A stretch of DNA of 64,000 bases, taken from assembly GCF_002845275.2 (NCBI RefSeq), contig NZ_CP088149.1:721501-785500 (forward strand). Reading direction: 5' to 3'. The stretch's first letter is position 1. Each line of letters opens with the position of its first letter. The notes below the pieces were generated by a model. The model was not told where the DNA came from and searched no databases. It saw only the letters and a list, made by a program, of their open reading frames with translations. The position numbers and the translations under genes were made by a program. Source of the stretch: Pseudomonas sp. S06B 330. Lineage in GTDB: Bacteria; Pseudomonadota; Gammaproteobacteria; Pseudomonadales; Pseudomonadaceae. Shown here piece by piece: positions 9,386 through 18,639 of the stretch.

Positions 9386-10312
9386 TTGAGCACCATTCTT
9401 GAACCTGGGCAGATCGAAGCGGCGGCCAGCACGCCGCCGTTTCTCTACCTGCCGCCCGCCAACCTGTTCGCCTTGCGCGCGGCCCGGCTGGACAGCCTCG
9501 CCGAGGGCAACGCGCTAGGTGATTACCTGCGTTTGATAGCCGAGCTGTGCCGCATCCAGCAAAGCCTGCTCGATCAACCACCTGTGCCAGCACCTGCCGA
9601 AACTGAGCGTCAGCGTCTGTGCCTGGAGCACGGCTTGCCGCCACTGGCCGCTGACAGCCTGGTGCGCGAAGGGCACTGGCTGGCTTACCTGGATGCGTTG
9701 TTGCAGCGCTATCACGCACCTGCCAGCGTCGAGCTGGGTGCTGCAGTGAGCACCTTGCATGATGCCAGTGTCGAACAGCGCAAGCTTTGGGGCATCGCCT
9801 TGCTCACCGGACAGTTCAGTGCGGTGCCAGCAGCCCTGGTGCCGTTTCTCGGGGCTGCCTTGCAGGCGGCCTGGAGTCATTGGCTGCTGAGCCTGCCGAA
9901 CACTGAACTCAAGGCTGGCGACAGCCTCTGTCAGTGTCCAGGCTGTGGTTCGCCGGCAATGGCTGGGGTAATCCGTCATCGTGGCAAGTACAACGGCCTG
10001 CGCTATCTGGTGTGCTCATTGTGTGCCTGTGAGTGGCATGTGGTGCGGGTCAAATGCGTCTATTGCGAACAGAGCAAAGGGCTTACCTACTTCAGCCTTG
10101 AGGATGATCGCTATGCTGCGGGTAAGGCGCCGCTACGGGCGGAATGCTGCCCGGGCTGTAAAAGCTATCTGAAACAGTTGTACCTGGAATGTGACGCCGA
10201 GGCCGAGGCCTTGTCGGCGGATCTGGCAAGCCTGGCTTTGGACCTGCGTCTGGACCAGGAAGGCTATCAGCGGCTGGCACCGAACCTGATGCTGGCGCCG
10301 GGAGGGGAGTGA
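9386..10312 (+). CDS. fdhE: Formate dehydrogenase accessory protein FdhE
   Basis: A 308-residue cytoplasmic maturation factor required for active respiratory formate dehydrogenase; it binds iron through paired cysteines. The visible pairs are CQCPGCG, CSLCACEW, CVYCEQ and CCPGCK in the C-terminal half, the family's hallmark rubredoxin-like arrangement. The start is a TTG, supported by AAGGA seven bases upstream and by N-terminal similarity to the family. No nearer ATG gives a family-length product. It follows fdnI directly in the same operon. Confidence 0.95.
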   Translation: MSTILEPGQIEAAASTPPFLYLPPANLFALRAARLDSLAEGNALGDYLRLIAELCRIQQSLLDQPPVPAPAETERQRLCLEHGLPPLAADSLVREGHWLAYLDALLQRYHAPASVELGAAVSTLHDASVEQRKLWGIALLTGQFSAVPAALVPFLGAALQAAWSHWLLSLPNTELKAGDSLCQCPGCGSPAMAGVIRHRGKYNGLRYLVCSLCACEWHVVRVKCVYCEQSKGLTYFSLEDDRYAAGKAPLRAECCPGCKSYLKQLYLECDAEAEALSADLASLALDLRLDQEGYQRLAPNLMLAPGGE

Positions 10313-10342
10313 GTTCAGCGTCTACACTGAGGTTTTTGTGGG

Positions 10343-10369
10343 GTGGGAGCTGGCAACATCGGCTCCCAC
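10343..10369. repeat. Short palindromic repeat (GTGGGAGC...GCTCCCAC)
   Basis: Eight-base arms GTGGGAGC (10343-10350) and GCTCCCAC (10362-10369) flank an 11-base loop in the fdhE-selA gap. The same GGGAGC/GCTCCC core recurs at 35031-35107 and 37109-37187. It is an intergenic repeat family that may act as an mRNA hairpin. Confidence 0.6.
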
Positions 10370-10393
10370 AGTGGAAATGGCCGGAGTTTTTGA

Positions 10394-11824
10394 ATGCCTG
10401 CGAATGTCACTGCTCTTCCTGCACGCCTGCCCTCTATCGATACCCTATTGCGTCACCCTGCTTGCCAGCCGCTGATCGACCGCTACGGCCGTGATTCCGT
10501 GCTGGCCACATTGCGCCAGTTGCTCGACGATCTACGCGAACCCACTCGCCAAGGCCAGCTGGATGCTGCCGAGCTGGCGCCCTCAGTACTGGCCGGCCGT
10601 ACCGGTGAACGCCTTGCTGCCCAGCACCGCAGCCAGGTGCGGCGAGTGTTCAACCTTACCGGCACCGTGCTACACACCAACCTGGGGCGGGCGCTGCTGC
10701 CCGAGGAAGCCATTGATGCAGTGCAAATGGCTGCCCGTTACCCACTGAACCTCGAGTTCGACCTGGCCACCGGCAAGCGCGGTGATCGCGATGACCTGAT
10801 TGAAGGGCTGATCCGCGAGCTCACGGGTGCTGAAGCGGTGACGGTGGTCAATAACAACGCAGCGGCGGTGTTGCTGGCGCTCAACAGTCTGGGCGCGCGC
10901 AAGGAAGGCATCATCTCCCGTGGTGAACTGATTGAGATCGGCGGCGCTTTTCGCATACCGGACATCATGGCCAGGGCCGGGGTCAAGCTGCATGAAGTAG
11001 GCACCACCAACCGTACCCACGCCCGCGACTATGAAGCGGCCATCGGCCCGCGCAGTGGCCTGCTGATGCGAGTGCACTGCAGCAACTACAGCATCCAGGG
11101 CTTCACCACCCAGGTTGCTACGGCACAGTTGGCACAGTTGGCCCATCAGCACGGCTTACCGTTGCTGGAGGACTTGGGTAGCGGCAGCTTGCTGGACCTC
11201 ACCCGCTGGGGGCTGCCAGCCGAACCGACGGTTCGACAAGCTTTGGCTGATGGCGCAGACATTGTCACCTTCAGTGGCGACAAGCTGCTCGGCGGTCCAC
11301 AGGCCGGCATTATTGTCGGACGCAAGGCGTTGATTGCGAAGATCAAGAAGAACCCCCTCAAGCGCGCACTCAGGGTCGACAAGCTGACGCTCGCCGCGCT
11401 GGAGGCGGTGCTGGGCTTGTATCGAAACCCTGACCTGCTGGCTGAACGGCTGCCTAGCCTGCGCTTGTTGACCCGCCCCCAGACCGAGATCCTGGCCCAG
11501 GCGCAGCGTCTGGCGCCGGTGCTGGGGCAGCGTTTGGGCGCCGACTGGGATGTCGCTGCAGTGCCTGCCCTGAGCATGATTGGCAGTGGCAGCCAGCCGG
11601 TGGCGCGTTTACCCAGCGCTGCCTTGTGCCTGCGCCCGCAACTGTCCAAGCGCTTGCGCGGGCGCAGCTTGCGCGGCCTTGAAGAGGCCTTGCGAGCGCT
11701 GCCGATCCCGGTGCTCGGACGTATTGATGATGACGCCCTATGGCTCGACTTGCGCCAGTTGGATGATGAGGTGGGCTGGCTGGCGCAATTGCCGGACTTG
11801 CACCTGGCGGAGGCGCCGAGGTGA
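10394..11824 (+). CDS. selA: L-seryl-tRNA(Sec) selenium transferase
   Basis: A PLP enzyme, 476 residues, that converts Ser-tRNA(Sec) to Sec-tRNA(Sec) with selenophosphate. An N-terminal SelA domain ([21 protein letters not shown]) binds the tRNA. The aldolase-like PLP fold follows, with [31 protein letters not shown] and the Schiff-base lysine (Lys297) in [14 protein letters not shown]. Its stop overlaps the selB GTG by four bases, implying coupling. Its only visible client in the window is fdnG. Confidence 0.97.
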   Translation: MPANVTALPARLPSIDTLLRHPACQPLIDRYGRDSVLATLRQLLDDLREPTRQGQLDAAELAPSVLAGRTGERLAAQHRSQVRRVFNLTGTVLHTNLGRALLPEEAIDAVQMAARYPLNLEFDLATGKRGDRDDLIEGLIRELTGAEAVTVVNNNAAAVLLALNSLGARKEGIISRGELIEIGGAFRIPDIMARAGVKLHEVGTTNRTHARDYEAAIGPRSGLLMRVHCSNYSIQGFTTQVATAQLAQLAHQHGLPLLEDLGSGSLLDLTRWGLPAEPTVRQALADGADIVTFSGDKLLGGPQAGIIVGRKALIAKIKKNPLKRALRVDKLTLAALEAVLGLYRNPDLLAERLPSLRLLTRPQTEILAQAQRLAPVLGQRLGADWDVAAVPALSMIGSGSQPVARLPSAALCLRPQLSKRLRGRSLRGLEEALRALPIPVLGRIDDDALWLDLRQLDDEVGWLAQLPDLHLAEAPR

Positions 11825-13740
11825 TCGTTGGCACCGCAGGGCATATCGACCATGGCAAGACGTCGTTGCTCGAAGCGCTGACCGGTCAGGCGGGCGATCA
11901 TCGCCGCGAAGAACGCGAACGTGGCATGACCATCGACCTCGGTTATCGCTATGCGAGCCTGCAGCCGGGGGCGCCCTTGACCGGGTTTATCGACGTGCCC
12001 GGCCACGAGCGATTTATCCACAACATGCTGGCCGGAGCCCAGGGCATCGACCTAGTGCTGCTAGTGGTTGCCGCCGATGACGGCGTGATGCCGCAGACCC
12101 GCGAACACTTGGCCATCGTACAGTTGTTGGGGATTCCTCGGGCATTGGTCGCCATCAGCAAATGCGATCGGGTTGAGCCGAGTCGGGTCCTTGAGGTTCA
12201 GGCGCAAGTCAGTCTCCTGCTGGCGACTGGGCCCTATGCCAATGCTGCACAATTTCCACTGTCCAGTGTCACTGGCGAAGGTGTCGATGCCCTGCGTGAG
12301 GCCTTGATTGAAGCTCAGCGTGTGGCCCACGAGCGTAGCCGCCGGGGCGGTTTTCGCCTGGCCATCGACCGTGCGTTCGCCGTGACCGGTGCTGGTATCG
12401 TGGTCACCGGTACCGCGCTCGATGGCCAGGTGCAACTGGGCGATACATTGGTGCTGGGCAGGAGCGGAAAATCGGTGCGGGTGCGCGGTCTGCATGCACA
12501 GAACCAGCGAGTAGCCGAAGCCTGGGCGGGGCAACGGGTGGCGTTGAACATCAGCGCCGAGCGCCTGGAGCTTGCGCAGATTCGTCGCGGTGACTGGTTG
12601 CTCGCCGAATGGCTGCACGGGCCGACGCAGAGGGTGGATATCGAGCTGCAATTACTGGTCAGTGAAATCCGCAGCTTTACCCATTTCAGCCCGGTCCATG
12701 TGCATTTGGGCACTCAGGATGTCAGTGCACGGGTGGCGTTGCTGCAGGGAGAGCTGCTGCTTCCCGGTGGCCGGATGTTTGCCCAGTTGCAACTCAACGC
12801 GCCGCTGCAGGCTGTGCATGGTGACCGTCTGGTCCTGCGAGACCACAGTGCTCAGCGGACCCTCGGCGGTGGTCGGGTGCTTGATCCGTATCCTCCGGCG
12901 CGACAGCGGCGCAGCGCGGCGCGTCTGGCGCAGTTGCAGGCGCTGACCCGTGTCGACAGCCTGGAACAGGCCTTGCCGCCGCTGCTGGCCAATGACGAAG
13001 TTGGTCTCGATCCACAGCGTTTGGAGCGTCAGTTCAATCGCCTGCGCAGCAGCTGGGAATTGCCCACCGATGTGCAGGTCATCGCCACGCGTCAGGGGCC
13101 GTTGTTGTTTACCGCTGCACGATGGCAGGCGTTAAAGCAGACGATGCTGGCACAACTGGCGCTGTTTCATCAGCAGGAGCCGGACCAGCTTGGACCGGAT
13201 CGGGACCGGCTGCGCCGGTTTGCCGCCTTGGCGCTGGAGCGTCCAGCTTTTATCAGCCTGCTTGATGAGTTGCTCGCCAGTGGCGCCATTGTTGGCAACG
13301 GCCCGTGGCTGCATCTACCCGAACATCAGATTCGCCTGAGTGATGCCGATGCAGCGCTGTGGCTGCAATTACAGCCGTTGCTTGAGCAAGGGCGATTCGA
13401 TCCGCCCTGGGTCCGTGACTTGGCCAAGGCTGTTGCGCAAGAGGAGGCACAGGTTCGTCTGTTGCTGCGCAAGTTGGCGCGATTGGGGCAGGTGCACCAG
13501 GTGGTGCGTGATCTGTTTTATCCTCAAGCCACAATCCGACAAATGGCAGCTATGCTCTTGCAGCTGGCCAGCGACGATCCGGTGGTGCAAGTGGCCGCCT
13601 TTCGTGATGTGCTAGGGATCGGTCGCAAGCGCAGCGTTCAGGTGCTGGAGTACTTTGATCGTATCGGCCTGACCCGACGTATGGCTGATCGGCGTCAAAT
13701 TCGAGCCGACAACGCCTTGGCACAATCGCCAGGAGAGTGA
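11821..13740 (+). CDS. selB: Selenocysteine-specific elongation factor SelB
   Basis: A 639-residue GTPase that carries Sec-tRNA(Sec) to UGA codons preceding a SECIS hairpin. It has a P-loop GHIDHGKTS (residues 7-15), [13 protein letters not shown] as switch II, and ISKCD in the G4 position. EF-Tu-like beta-barrel domains follow, and C-terminal winged-helix repeats (about residue 370 onward) bind the SECIS loop. The start is a GTG within the selA stop. tRNA-Sec begins five bases after the stop. Confidence 0.97.
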   Translation: MIVGTAGHIDHGKTSLLEALTGQAGDHRREERERGMTIDLGYRYASLQPGAPLTGFIDVPGHERFIHNMLAGAQGIDLVLLVVAADDGVMPQTREHLAIVQLLGIPRALVAISKCDRVEPSRVLEVQAQVSLLLATGPYANAAQFPLSSVTGEGVDALREALIEAQRVAHERSRRGGFRLAIDRAFAVTGAGIVVTGTALDGQVQLGDTLVLGRSGKSVRVRGLHAQNQRVAEAWAGQRVALNISAERLELAQIRRGDWLLAEWLHGPTQRVDIELQLLVSEIRSFTHFSPVHVHLGTQDVSARVALLQGELLLPGGRMFAQLQLNAPLQAVHGDRLVLRDHSAQRTLGGGRVLDPYPPARQRRSAARLAQLQALTRVDSLEQALPPLLANDEVGLDPQRLERQFNRLRSSWELPTDVQVIATRQGPLLFTAARWQALKQTMLAQLALFHQQEPDQLGPDRDRLRRFAALALERPAFISLLDELLASGAIVGNGPWLHLPEHQIRLSDADAALWLQLQPLLEQGRFDPPWVRDLAKAVAQEEAQVRLLLRKLARLGQVHQVVRDLFYPQATIRQMAAMLLQLASDDPVVQVAAFRDVLGIGRKRSVQVLEYFDRIGLTRRMADRRQIRADNALAQSPGE

Positions 13741-13745
13741 TTCAT

Positions 13746-13841
13746 GGAAGGCAATCGCGCCCGGTGGCGCGGCCGGGCTTCAAACCCGGTTGGGGACGGC
13801 AGCCGTTCCCGGGCAGGTTCGACTCCCGCTGCCTTCCGCCA
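13746..13841 (+). tRNA. selC: tRNA-Sec (anticodon TCA)
   Basis: 96 nucleotides from GGAAGGC to GCCTTCCGCCA with encoded CCA. It has the long acceptor stem (GGAAGGCA... pairing with ...TGCCTTCC), a long extra arm (GGGACGGCAGCCGTTCCC) and an anticodon loop CTTCAAA with TCA, all diagnostic of selenocysteine tRNA. GGTTCGACTCC is the T loop. It sits directly behind selB, completing the decoding module. Confidence 0.97.
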
Positions 13842-13871
13842 TTTTCTACTGCTTTGATCTCGCCTTTGCGA

Positions 13872-14717
13872 TCAGCTGTCGGCCAGAATGAATTCGGCCA
13901 CCGTCTGCGCCACCTGATCCGCTACCCCTGGTGTACTGCGCAAATGTGCGGCGATGCCGTGATCGCAGTTGGAGAGCAACAAGCATTCCAGATGCGGCGG
14001 AGGCACCGATTTGAGCAGGGTGCGGGTAACTTCCTCCGGAATCGGACTGTAACGTTGCGCACCGGCCAACCAGAGGGTGCCGGCTGACGTACCGGCACCT
14101 TGCCCGTGGGCCTGAGAGTTGAGCCCATCGAACTCCCCCATCACCAGTAATACCCGGCCGGTGAATTGGCGCAGAAACTCGAAACTATCGCAGTCCAGAA
14201 AGCCATAGGGCTGGCTGATTGCCGACTTGAAGGCCGGGCCAAAGGGCGCGTCGTGGGCGCTGTCGGGATAGACGGCGGGGCAGATGAGAATCAACTTATC
14301 CACAGTCGCTTGCTGCGCTGCCAGCTTTAGGGCAATCGCAGCGCCCAAGCTATGACCGATCACGGTATGGCAGCGCGGTGCGAGATGCCGGTGAAAGCGC
14401 AGTGCTTCTTCACGGTTGGTGGCAAGCGAAGGCGCGCGTGCACCGGGCTCGCTGGCCAGACTGTGCCCTGACAGGTTGGCAGTCAGTGAACCGATACCCA
14501 TCGCCTGTAGGCGGTAGAGCAGGGGGTTGAGCCGGGTGAAGTCTGATTGTGCGCCACCGACGACGAACAGCGGTGGTGCGCGCTCCTCATCGGGAATCAG
14601 CAACCGCGCCTGTTGCTGATAGGTGTCGAACGTTTCGGTGATAAACCGCTCGGCTCCAGGGCTGGGTTCATCGTATTGCCAGGCAGAGCGTTGTGTTGAA
14701 TCCGTGTCGAGTTGCAT
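13872..14717 (-). CDS. Alpha/beta-hydrolase fold protein
   Basis: About 281 residues. The nucleophile elbow is GHSLG (in HTVIGHSLGAAIALKLAA), preceded by LFVVGGAQSDFTRLNPLL in the place of the oxyanion loop. VLLVMGEFDGLN supplies the acid and CDHGIAAH the catalytic His. The ATG at 14717 has AGGCGG five bases upstream and is preferred over a GTG at 14723. It lies nine bases downstream of the TSUP permease on the same strand, suggesting an operon. The substrate is unknown. Confidence 0.8.
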   Translation of the reverse strand: MQLDTDSTQRSAWQYDEPSPGAERFITETFDTYQQQARLLIPDEERAPPLFVVGGAQSDFTRLNPLLYRLQAMGIGSLTANLSGHSLASEPGARAPSLATNREEALRFHRHLAPRCHTVIGHSLGAAIALKLAAQQATVDKLILICPAVYPDSAHDAPFGPAFKSAISQPYGFLDCDSFEFLRQFTGRVLLVMGEFDGLNSQAHGQGAGTSAGTLWLAGAQRYSPIPEEVTRTLLKSVPPPHLECLLLSNCDHGIAAHLRSTPGVADQVAQTVAEFILADS

Positions 14718-14726
14718 GGACACCGC

Positions 14727-15521
14727 CTAAAAGAACTGAAGTTGTAGCCATTCGCCGAGCGGATTATCTGCACTGAGCAATAGCTTTAGCGCCATGATGC
14801 AGCACACGCAGACCAACAACGGCTTGATCAGTTTAGGGCCGAAATGCACGGCACACCGTGCGCCCAATTGCGCACCTACAAAAGCCGCGCCCGCCATCGC
14901 CAGTGCAAGCGGCCAGACAATTGCGCCACTCAGGGAAAACACCGATAGCGCACCAAGGTTGCAGGCCGCGTTCAGCAGCTTGCTATTACACACCGCTTGC
15001 AGCAAGGGCTGGCCGAGCAAAATGACACAGGCAAGCATGAAAAACGAGCCAACCCCGGGGCCAAATACACCGTCATAAAAGCCAATGACTGGCGCCACAG
15101 CCAGGCAAAACAGGCTGATGGTGATCTTCGCTTTGCGCTGATGATCGTCCGGTTTGGGGCTGAAGGCGAAGTAGGCGGCGACCAGAATCAGCAGCACCGG
15201 CACACAGGCCTGAAGAAGTGCCTTTGGCACCAGGCTCACAGACAAAGCTCCCAAGGCGCCACCCGCGAACGACATAGCGGCCATGGGCAAGCCGCTGGCC
15301 CAGTCGATCATGCCTTTACGGGTAAAGGCATAGGTGGCTGACACGGTGGCTGACGCCGCCTGGAACTTGTTGGTGGCGATTGCTGCCAAGGGGTCAATGC
15401 CGGCGACGAACAGGACGGGCAAGGTGATCAGGCCACCCCCACCGGCAATGGCATCGAAAAAGCCAGCCATCAGGGCCACGCTGGCCAGGGTCAGTAACAA
15501 AGTGATATCGATTTCCAGCAT
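14727..15521 (-). CDS. TSUP (TauE/SafE) family permease
   Basis: A 264-residue inner-membrane protein with about eight predicted helices. It has the family's glycine-rich opening (MAGFFDAIAGGGGLITLPVL) and the internal repeat around FGPGVGSFFMLACVILLG. TSUP members move sulfite, sulfoacetate or other small organic anions. The transported compound cannot be read from this sequence. It is followed closely by the hydrolase gene, which might act on a related compound. Confidence 0.88.
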   Translation of the reverse strand: MLEIDITLLLTLASVALMAGFFDAIAGGGGLITLPVLFVAGIDPLAAIATNKFQAASATVSATYAFTRKGMIDWASGLPMAAMSFAGGALGALSVSLVPKALLQACVPVLLILVAAYFAFSPKPDDHQRKAKITISLFCLAVAPVIGFYDGVFGPGVGSFFMLACVILLGQPLLQAVCNSKLLNAACNLGALSVFSLSGAIVWPLALAMAGAAFVGAQLGARCAVHFGPKLIKPLLVCVCCIMALKLLLSADNPLGEWLQLQFF

Positions 15522-15538
15522 TGGGGCGGTCTCCGGTG

Positions 15539-15697
15539 TCAGCCACGAACCAGTAGCGGGTCTTGTGTGATCACAATCGGTTGGGCGAAGCGGGAGTAGC
15601 CGAACAGGCGCACCTGCTGGCCCAGGTTATCGATGTCAAAGGCAAACGAGCGAGGGTGCACCATTTCACAACGTCCGAATCCTGCATGAGCAAACAT
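15539..15697 (-). CDS. Candidate small protein, 52 residues
   Basis: A short frame upstream of the TSUP gene, ending 17 bases before it. The C-terminal stretch (HPRSFAFDIDNLGQQVRLFG, then YSRFAQPIVITQDPLLV) has protein-like composition and codon use. The ATG at 15697 has AAGGA immediately adjacent, which is too close to be ideal; an in-frame ATG at 15664 is an alternative start. Upstream in another frame, protein-like sequence (FADCQVFRLASGRFGF) is also present, so this could be a frameshifted remnant of a longer gene. Confidence 0.35.
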   Translation of the reverse strand: MFAHAGFGRCEMVHPRSFAFDIDNLGQQVRLFGYSRFAQPIVITQDPLLVRG

Positions 15698-15985
15698 TCC
15701 TTGTTGTTGATCTTATTGGGGAATCCGAATCGACCGGATGCCAAGCGGAAGACCTGGCAGTCGGCGAATGGATGAACCCGTCATTCAACTCGGTAAAATC
15801 CATTCAGGGCGGTCAGATGATTCCGCATGCACTATAGGTAGATTCCTAAATGGCGCCGTTGGAAGTAGAAATGCGTGAACACCAGACGCAAGTAGCGCTT
15901 TGGCAGGCCAGCGTTGGACTTCCCCAGCTGGAAAAAGCAAAATGAACCCTTTCCCTCAATCAATCTGATCGGACCTGCTGACTCT

Positions 15986-16870
15986 ATGCGAATGCGCCTG
16001 ATGCTGTTGGGTGGTGGAAATGCCCTTGGGCAAGCGCTGATTCGCCTCGGGGCCGAGGAAGATATCGGCTTTCTGGCTCCACGACCGCCAGAGCACGGCT
16101 GGGATCCGGCCAGCCTAACCCAGCTGCTGGACGACACCCGTCCTGATGCCCTGGTGAACCTGGCCTATTACTTCGATTGGTTCCAGGCCGAGTCGGTCAG
16201 CGAAAAGCGTTTGGCCCAGCAGGAACGATCGGTGGAGCGTCTGGCTGAGCTGTGTCAGCACCACAACATCATTCTGGTCCAGCCGTCGAGCTATCGGGTC
16301 TTTGATGGCTCGCGTGCCACTGCGTACAGCGAGAAGGATGAGCCGGTGCCGCTCGGTCAGCGTGGCCAGGCACTCTGGCGGATTGAGCAGAGTGTCCGGG
16401 CAACCTGTCCGCAGCATGTGATGCTGCGCTTTGGCTGGTTGCTCGATGAGAGTATCGATGGCGTGCTAGGGCGCTTCCTGACGCGCGCCGAGCAGCCCCA
16501 GGAATTGTTGCTGGCCGACGACCGCCGCGGCAATCCAACCCCGGTGGACGACGCTGCGCGGGTGATTCTTTCGGTGCTCAAGCAGCTCGATTGCGCCGCG
16601 CCGCTGTGGGGAACGTATCACTACGCCGGTAATGAAGCCACCACGCCGCTGGCGCTCGGTCAGGCTATCCTCAGTGAGGCGGCGCAACTGCACAAACTGG
16701 CAGTGACCGCACCCACTGCACAGGCCCACGCCGCGCGCCCGGATGCCAGCGAAGAACCGCAACACGCAGTGCTGGCCTGCAAGAAAATCCTGCACACTTT
16801 CGGTATCAAACCCCGCGCCTGGCGCTCGGGTTTGCCGCCCCTACTGGATCGATTCTATCGTCATGGCTGA
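15986..16870 (+). CDS. RmlD-like sugar-nucleotide-binding protein, apparently lacking the Tyr-Lys pair
   Basis: A 294-residue NAD(P)-fold protein similar to dTDP-4-dehydrorhamnose reductase. LMLLGGGNALGQALIRLG is the dinucleotide site; DALVNLAYYFDW and VQPSSYRVFDG match the RmlD VNxxAYT and STDYVFDG regions. Where RmlD has the catalytic YGxSKxxGE, this protein reads LGQRGQALWRIE, with neither Tyr nor Lys, so classical reductase chemistry is doubtful. The ATG at 15986 starts right at the fold; ATG 15992 is equally possible. It overlaps the next SDR gene by eight bases. Confidence 0.75.
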   Translation: MRMRLMLLGGGNALGQALIRLGAEEDIGFLAPRPPEHGWDPASLTQLLDDTRPDALVNLAYYFDWFQAESVSEKRLAQQERSVERLAELCQHHNIILVQPSSYRVFDGSRATAYSEKDEPVPLGQRGQALWRIEQSVRATCPQHVMLRFGWLLDESIDGVLGRFLTRAEQPQELLLADDRRGNPTPVDDAARVILSVLKQLDCAAPLWGTYHYAGNEATTPLALGQAILSEAAQLHKLAVTAPTAQAHAARPDASEEPQHAVLACKKILHTFGIKPRAWRSGLPPLLDRFYRHG

Positions 16871-17795
16871 TGCCCCAATTCTGATCACCGGTGGCGCCGG
16901 TTTCATCGGTTCTCACTTGAGTGATGCGTTGCTGGAAAAAGGCTATGCGGTACGGATCCTCGATGACCTTTCCACCGGCAAAGCCAGCAACCTGCAAATG
17001 GACCACCCCAAACTTGAGTTGATCGAGGGTGATGTAGCCGACGCTGAACTGGTCAAGCGAGCCGCTGCGGGATGCCAGGCCGTTGTGCACCTGGCCGCCG
17101 TTGCCTCGGTGCAGGCCTCGGTGGACGACCCGGTGAAAACTCACCAGAGCAACTTCATCGGCACCTTGAATGTCTGCGAAGCCATGCGCCTCAATGGCAT
17201 CAAACGGGTGCTGTTTGCCTCCAGCGCGGCCGTCTATGGCAACAACGGCGAAGGCCTGGCGGTCGAGGAAGATGCACCCAAAGCGCCTCTCACGCCCTAT
17301 GCCGTGGACAAGCTGGCCAGTGAGCAATACCTGGACTTCTATCGTCGCCAGCATGGTCTGGAGCCGGTGGTGTTCCGCTTCTTCAACATCTTCGGGCCAC
17401 GCCAGGATCCGTCTTCGCCGTATTCCGGGGTGATCAGCATTTTCTGCGAGCGCGCCTTGAGCGGTACCCCCATCACGCTGTTCGGTGATGGCGAGCAGAC
17501 CCGTGATTTTCTCTACATCGCCGATCTGGTCGCGGTAATGGTACAGGCGCTGGAGTTGCGGGAAGTTGAAGAGGGGGCAATCAACATCGGCCTGAACCAG
17601 GCGACTTCCCTGAATCAGTTGCTGGACGCGCTCAAATCAGTATTGGGCGGGTTACCGGCGATCAGTCACGGGCCTGCGCGCTCTGGCGATATTCGCCACT
17701 CACGGGCGAACAACCAGCGGCTGCTGGCGCGATTTGAGTTCCCGCAGCCGACACCGTTGGCCGTTGGCCTGGCCCGATTGCTCGGCAAAGAATAA
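16863..17795 (+). CDS. NAD-dependent epimerase/dehydratase (extended SDR, UDP-glucose 4-epimerase-like)
   Basis: A 310-residue extended SDR. LITGGAGFIGSHLSDALL is the NAD site, VHLAAVASV and LFASSAAVYG carry the catalytic Ser, and YAVDKL is the YxxxK pair. DFLYIADLV and FNIFGPRQDPSSPYSGVI are typical of GalE/WbpP-like epimerases. It overlaps the preceding RmlD-like gene, so the two probably act together on a nucleotide sugar for surface polysaccharide. The exact sugar is unknown. A bidirectional terminator follows. Confidence 0.85.
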   Translation: MADAPILITGGAGFIGSHLSDALLEKGYAVRILDDLSTGKASNLQMDHPKLELIEGDVADAELVKRAAAGCQAVVHLAAVASVQASVDDPVKTHQSNFIGTLNVCEAMRLNGIKRVLFASSAAVYGNNGEGLAVEEDAPKAPLTPYAVDKLASEQYLDFYRRQHGLEPVVFRFFNIFGPRQDPSSPYSGVISIFCERALSGTPITLFGDGEQTRDFLYIADLVAVMVQALELREVEEGAINIGLNQATSLNQLLDALKSVLGGLPAISHGPARSGDIRHSRANNQRLLARFEFPQPTPLAVGLARLLGKE

Positions 17796-17826
17796 AAAAA
17801 GCGGCGATTTAATCGCCGCTTTTTTC
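17794..17826. terminator. Bidirectional intrinsic terminator
   Basis: AAAAAGCGGCGAT pairs with ATCGCCGCTTTTT, flanked by A and T tracts. It sits between the convergent epimerase gene and ompW and can serve both. Confidence 0.9.
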
Positions 17827-17845
17827 TTTCCGAGGCCCCGCAGCC

Positions 17846-18529
17846 TTAGAACTTGTAACCGACACCGACCATGTAGACCCATGGATCGACATCTACGTCG
17901 ACCTTGGTCTTGCCGACGCCCAGAGCGGTCGGGCCGTCCATGGTGGCCTTGGTGTCGATGTCGATGTACCAGACTGCGGCGTTGACCAGGAAGTGGTCGG
18001 TGATCATGTAGTCCATGCCCAACTGACCGGCCAGACCAAACGAGTCTTTGACTTTCAGGTTGCTGAAGCCCTGAGCCTTGCGGTTGCTGTCCAGATCTTC
18101 GTCAAAGAACATGGTGTAGTTCAGACCGATACCGGCATACGGCTGGAACTTCGAACTTGGTTCCATCGGGTAGTACTGCAGCGACAGGGTCGGTGGCAGT
18201 TGCTTGATGTCGCCCAGCTTGCCATCCAGGCCAGGGCCGAGGCCCTTGACGCCGACAGTGTGGTGGAACGGCGTGGCGGCCAGCAGCTCCAGACCGATGT
18301 GGTCGGTCAGCATGTAGGCGAAGGTCAGGCCCAGTTGGGTATCGCTATCCAGAGTCGCCTTGGTACCGGACACCTTGGTGCCGTCGAGCTTGATGTCACT
18401 GCTTTCCTCGTTGGGATTAACAGTGATTGCGCCGGCACGCACGATGATGTCGCCAGCCTGGTGGGCGTGGGCAACAGGGGCTGCGAGCGCCAAGGCGAAA
18501 AGCGAGGCGCTGAGCAAGGACTTGTTCAT
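17846..18529 (-). CDS. ompW: Outer membrane protein OmpW
   Basis: A 227-residue eight-stranded beta-barrel. The signal peptide is MNKSLLSASLFALALAAPVAHA; the mature part opens with HQAGDIIVRAGAITVNPNEE, a family hallmark. MLTDHIGLELLAATPFHHTV and the C-terminal VYMVGVGYKF, with terminal Phe for BAM recognition, support the call. GGGAG lies five bases before the chosen ATG. OmpW proteins pass small hydrophobic compounds and are oxygen-responsive in enterics. A possible Anr/FNR box is seen 66 bases upstream. Confidence 0.95.
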   Translation of the reverse strand: MNKSLLSASLFALALAAPVAHAHQAGDIIVRAGAITVNPNEESSDIKLDGTKVSGTKATLDSDTQLGLTFAYMLTDHIGLELLAATPFHHTVGVKGLGPGLDGKLGDIKQLPPTLSLQYYPMEPSSKFQPYAGIGLNYTMFFDEDLDSNRKAQGFSNLKVKDSFGLAGQLGMDYMITDHFLVNAAVWYIDIDTKATMDGPTALGVGKTKVDVDVDPWVYMVGVGYKF

Positions 18530-18594
18530 GGAAGCTCCCAGAGGACGTTTAGAGTTAAGTGCCTTCAATGGTAAGGAGCCGCTGATTTGGCGAT

Positions 18595-18608
18595 TTGACC
18601 CAGCTCAA
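18595..18608. promoter_or_regulatory. Possible Anr/FNR box upstream of ompW
   Basis: TTGACCCAGCTCAA matches the TTGAT-N4-ATCAA consensus at eight of ten positions. It is centred about 72 bases before the ompW ATG. Oxygen control of ompW is known in E. coli through FNR; its role here is inferred. Confidence 0.4.
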
Positions 18609-18639
18609 TGAAAGCGTCAAAGGCACTATTCAAAGCTGA

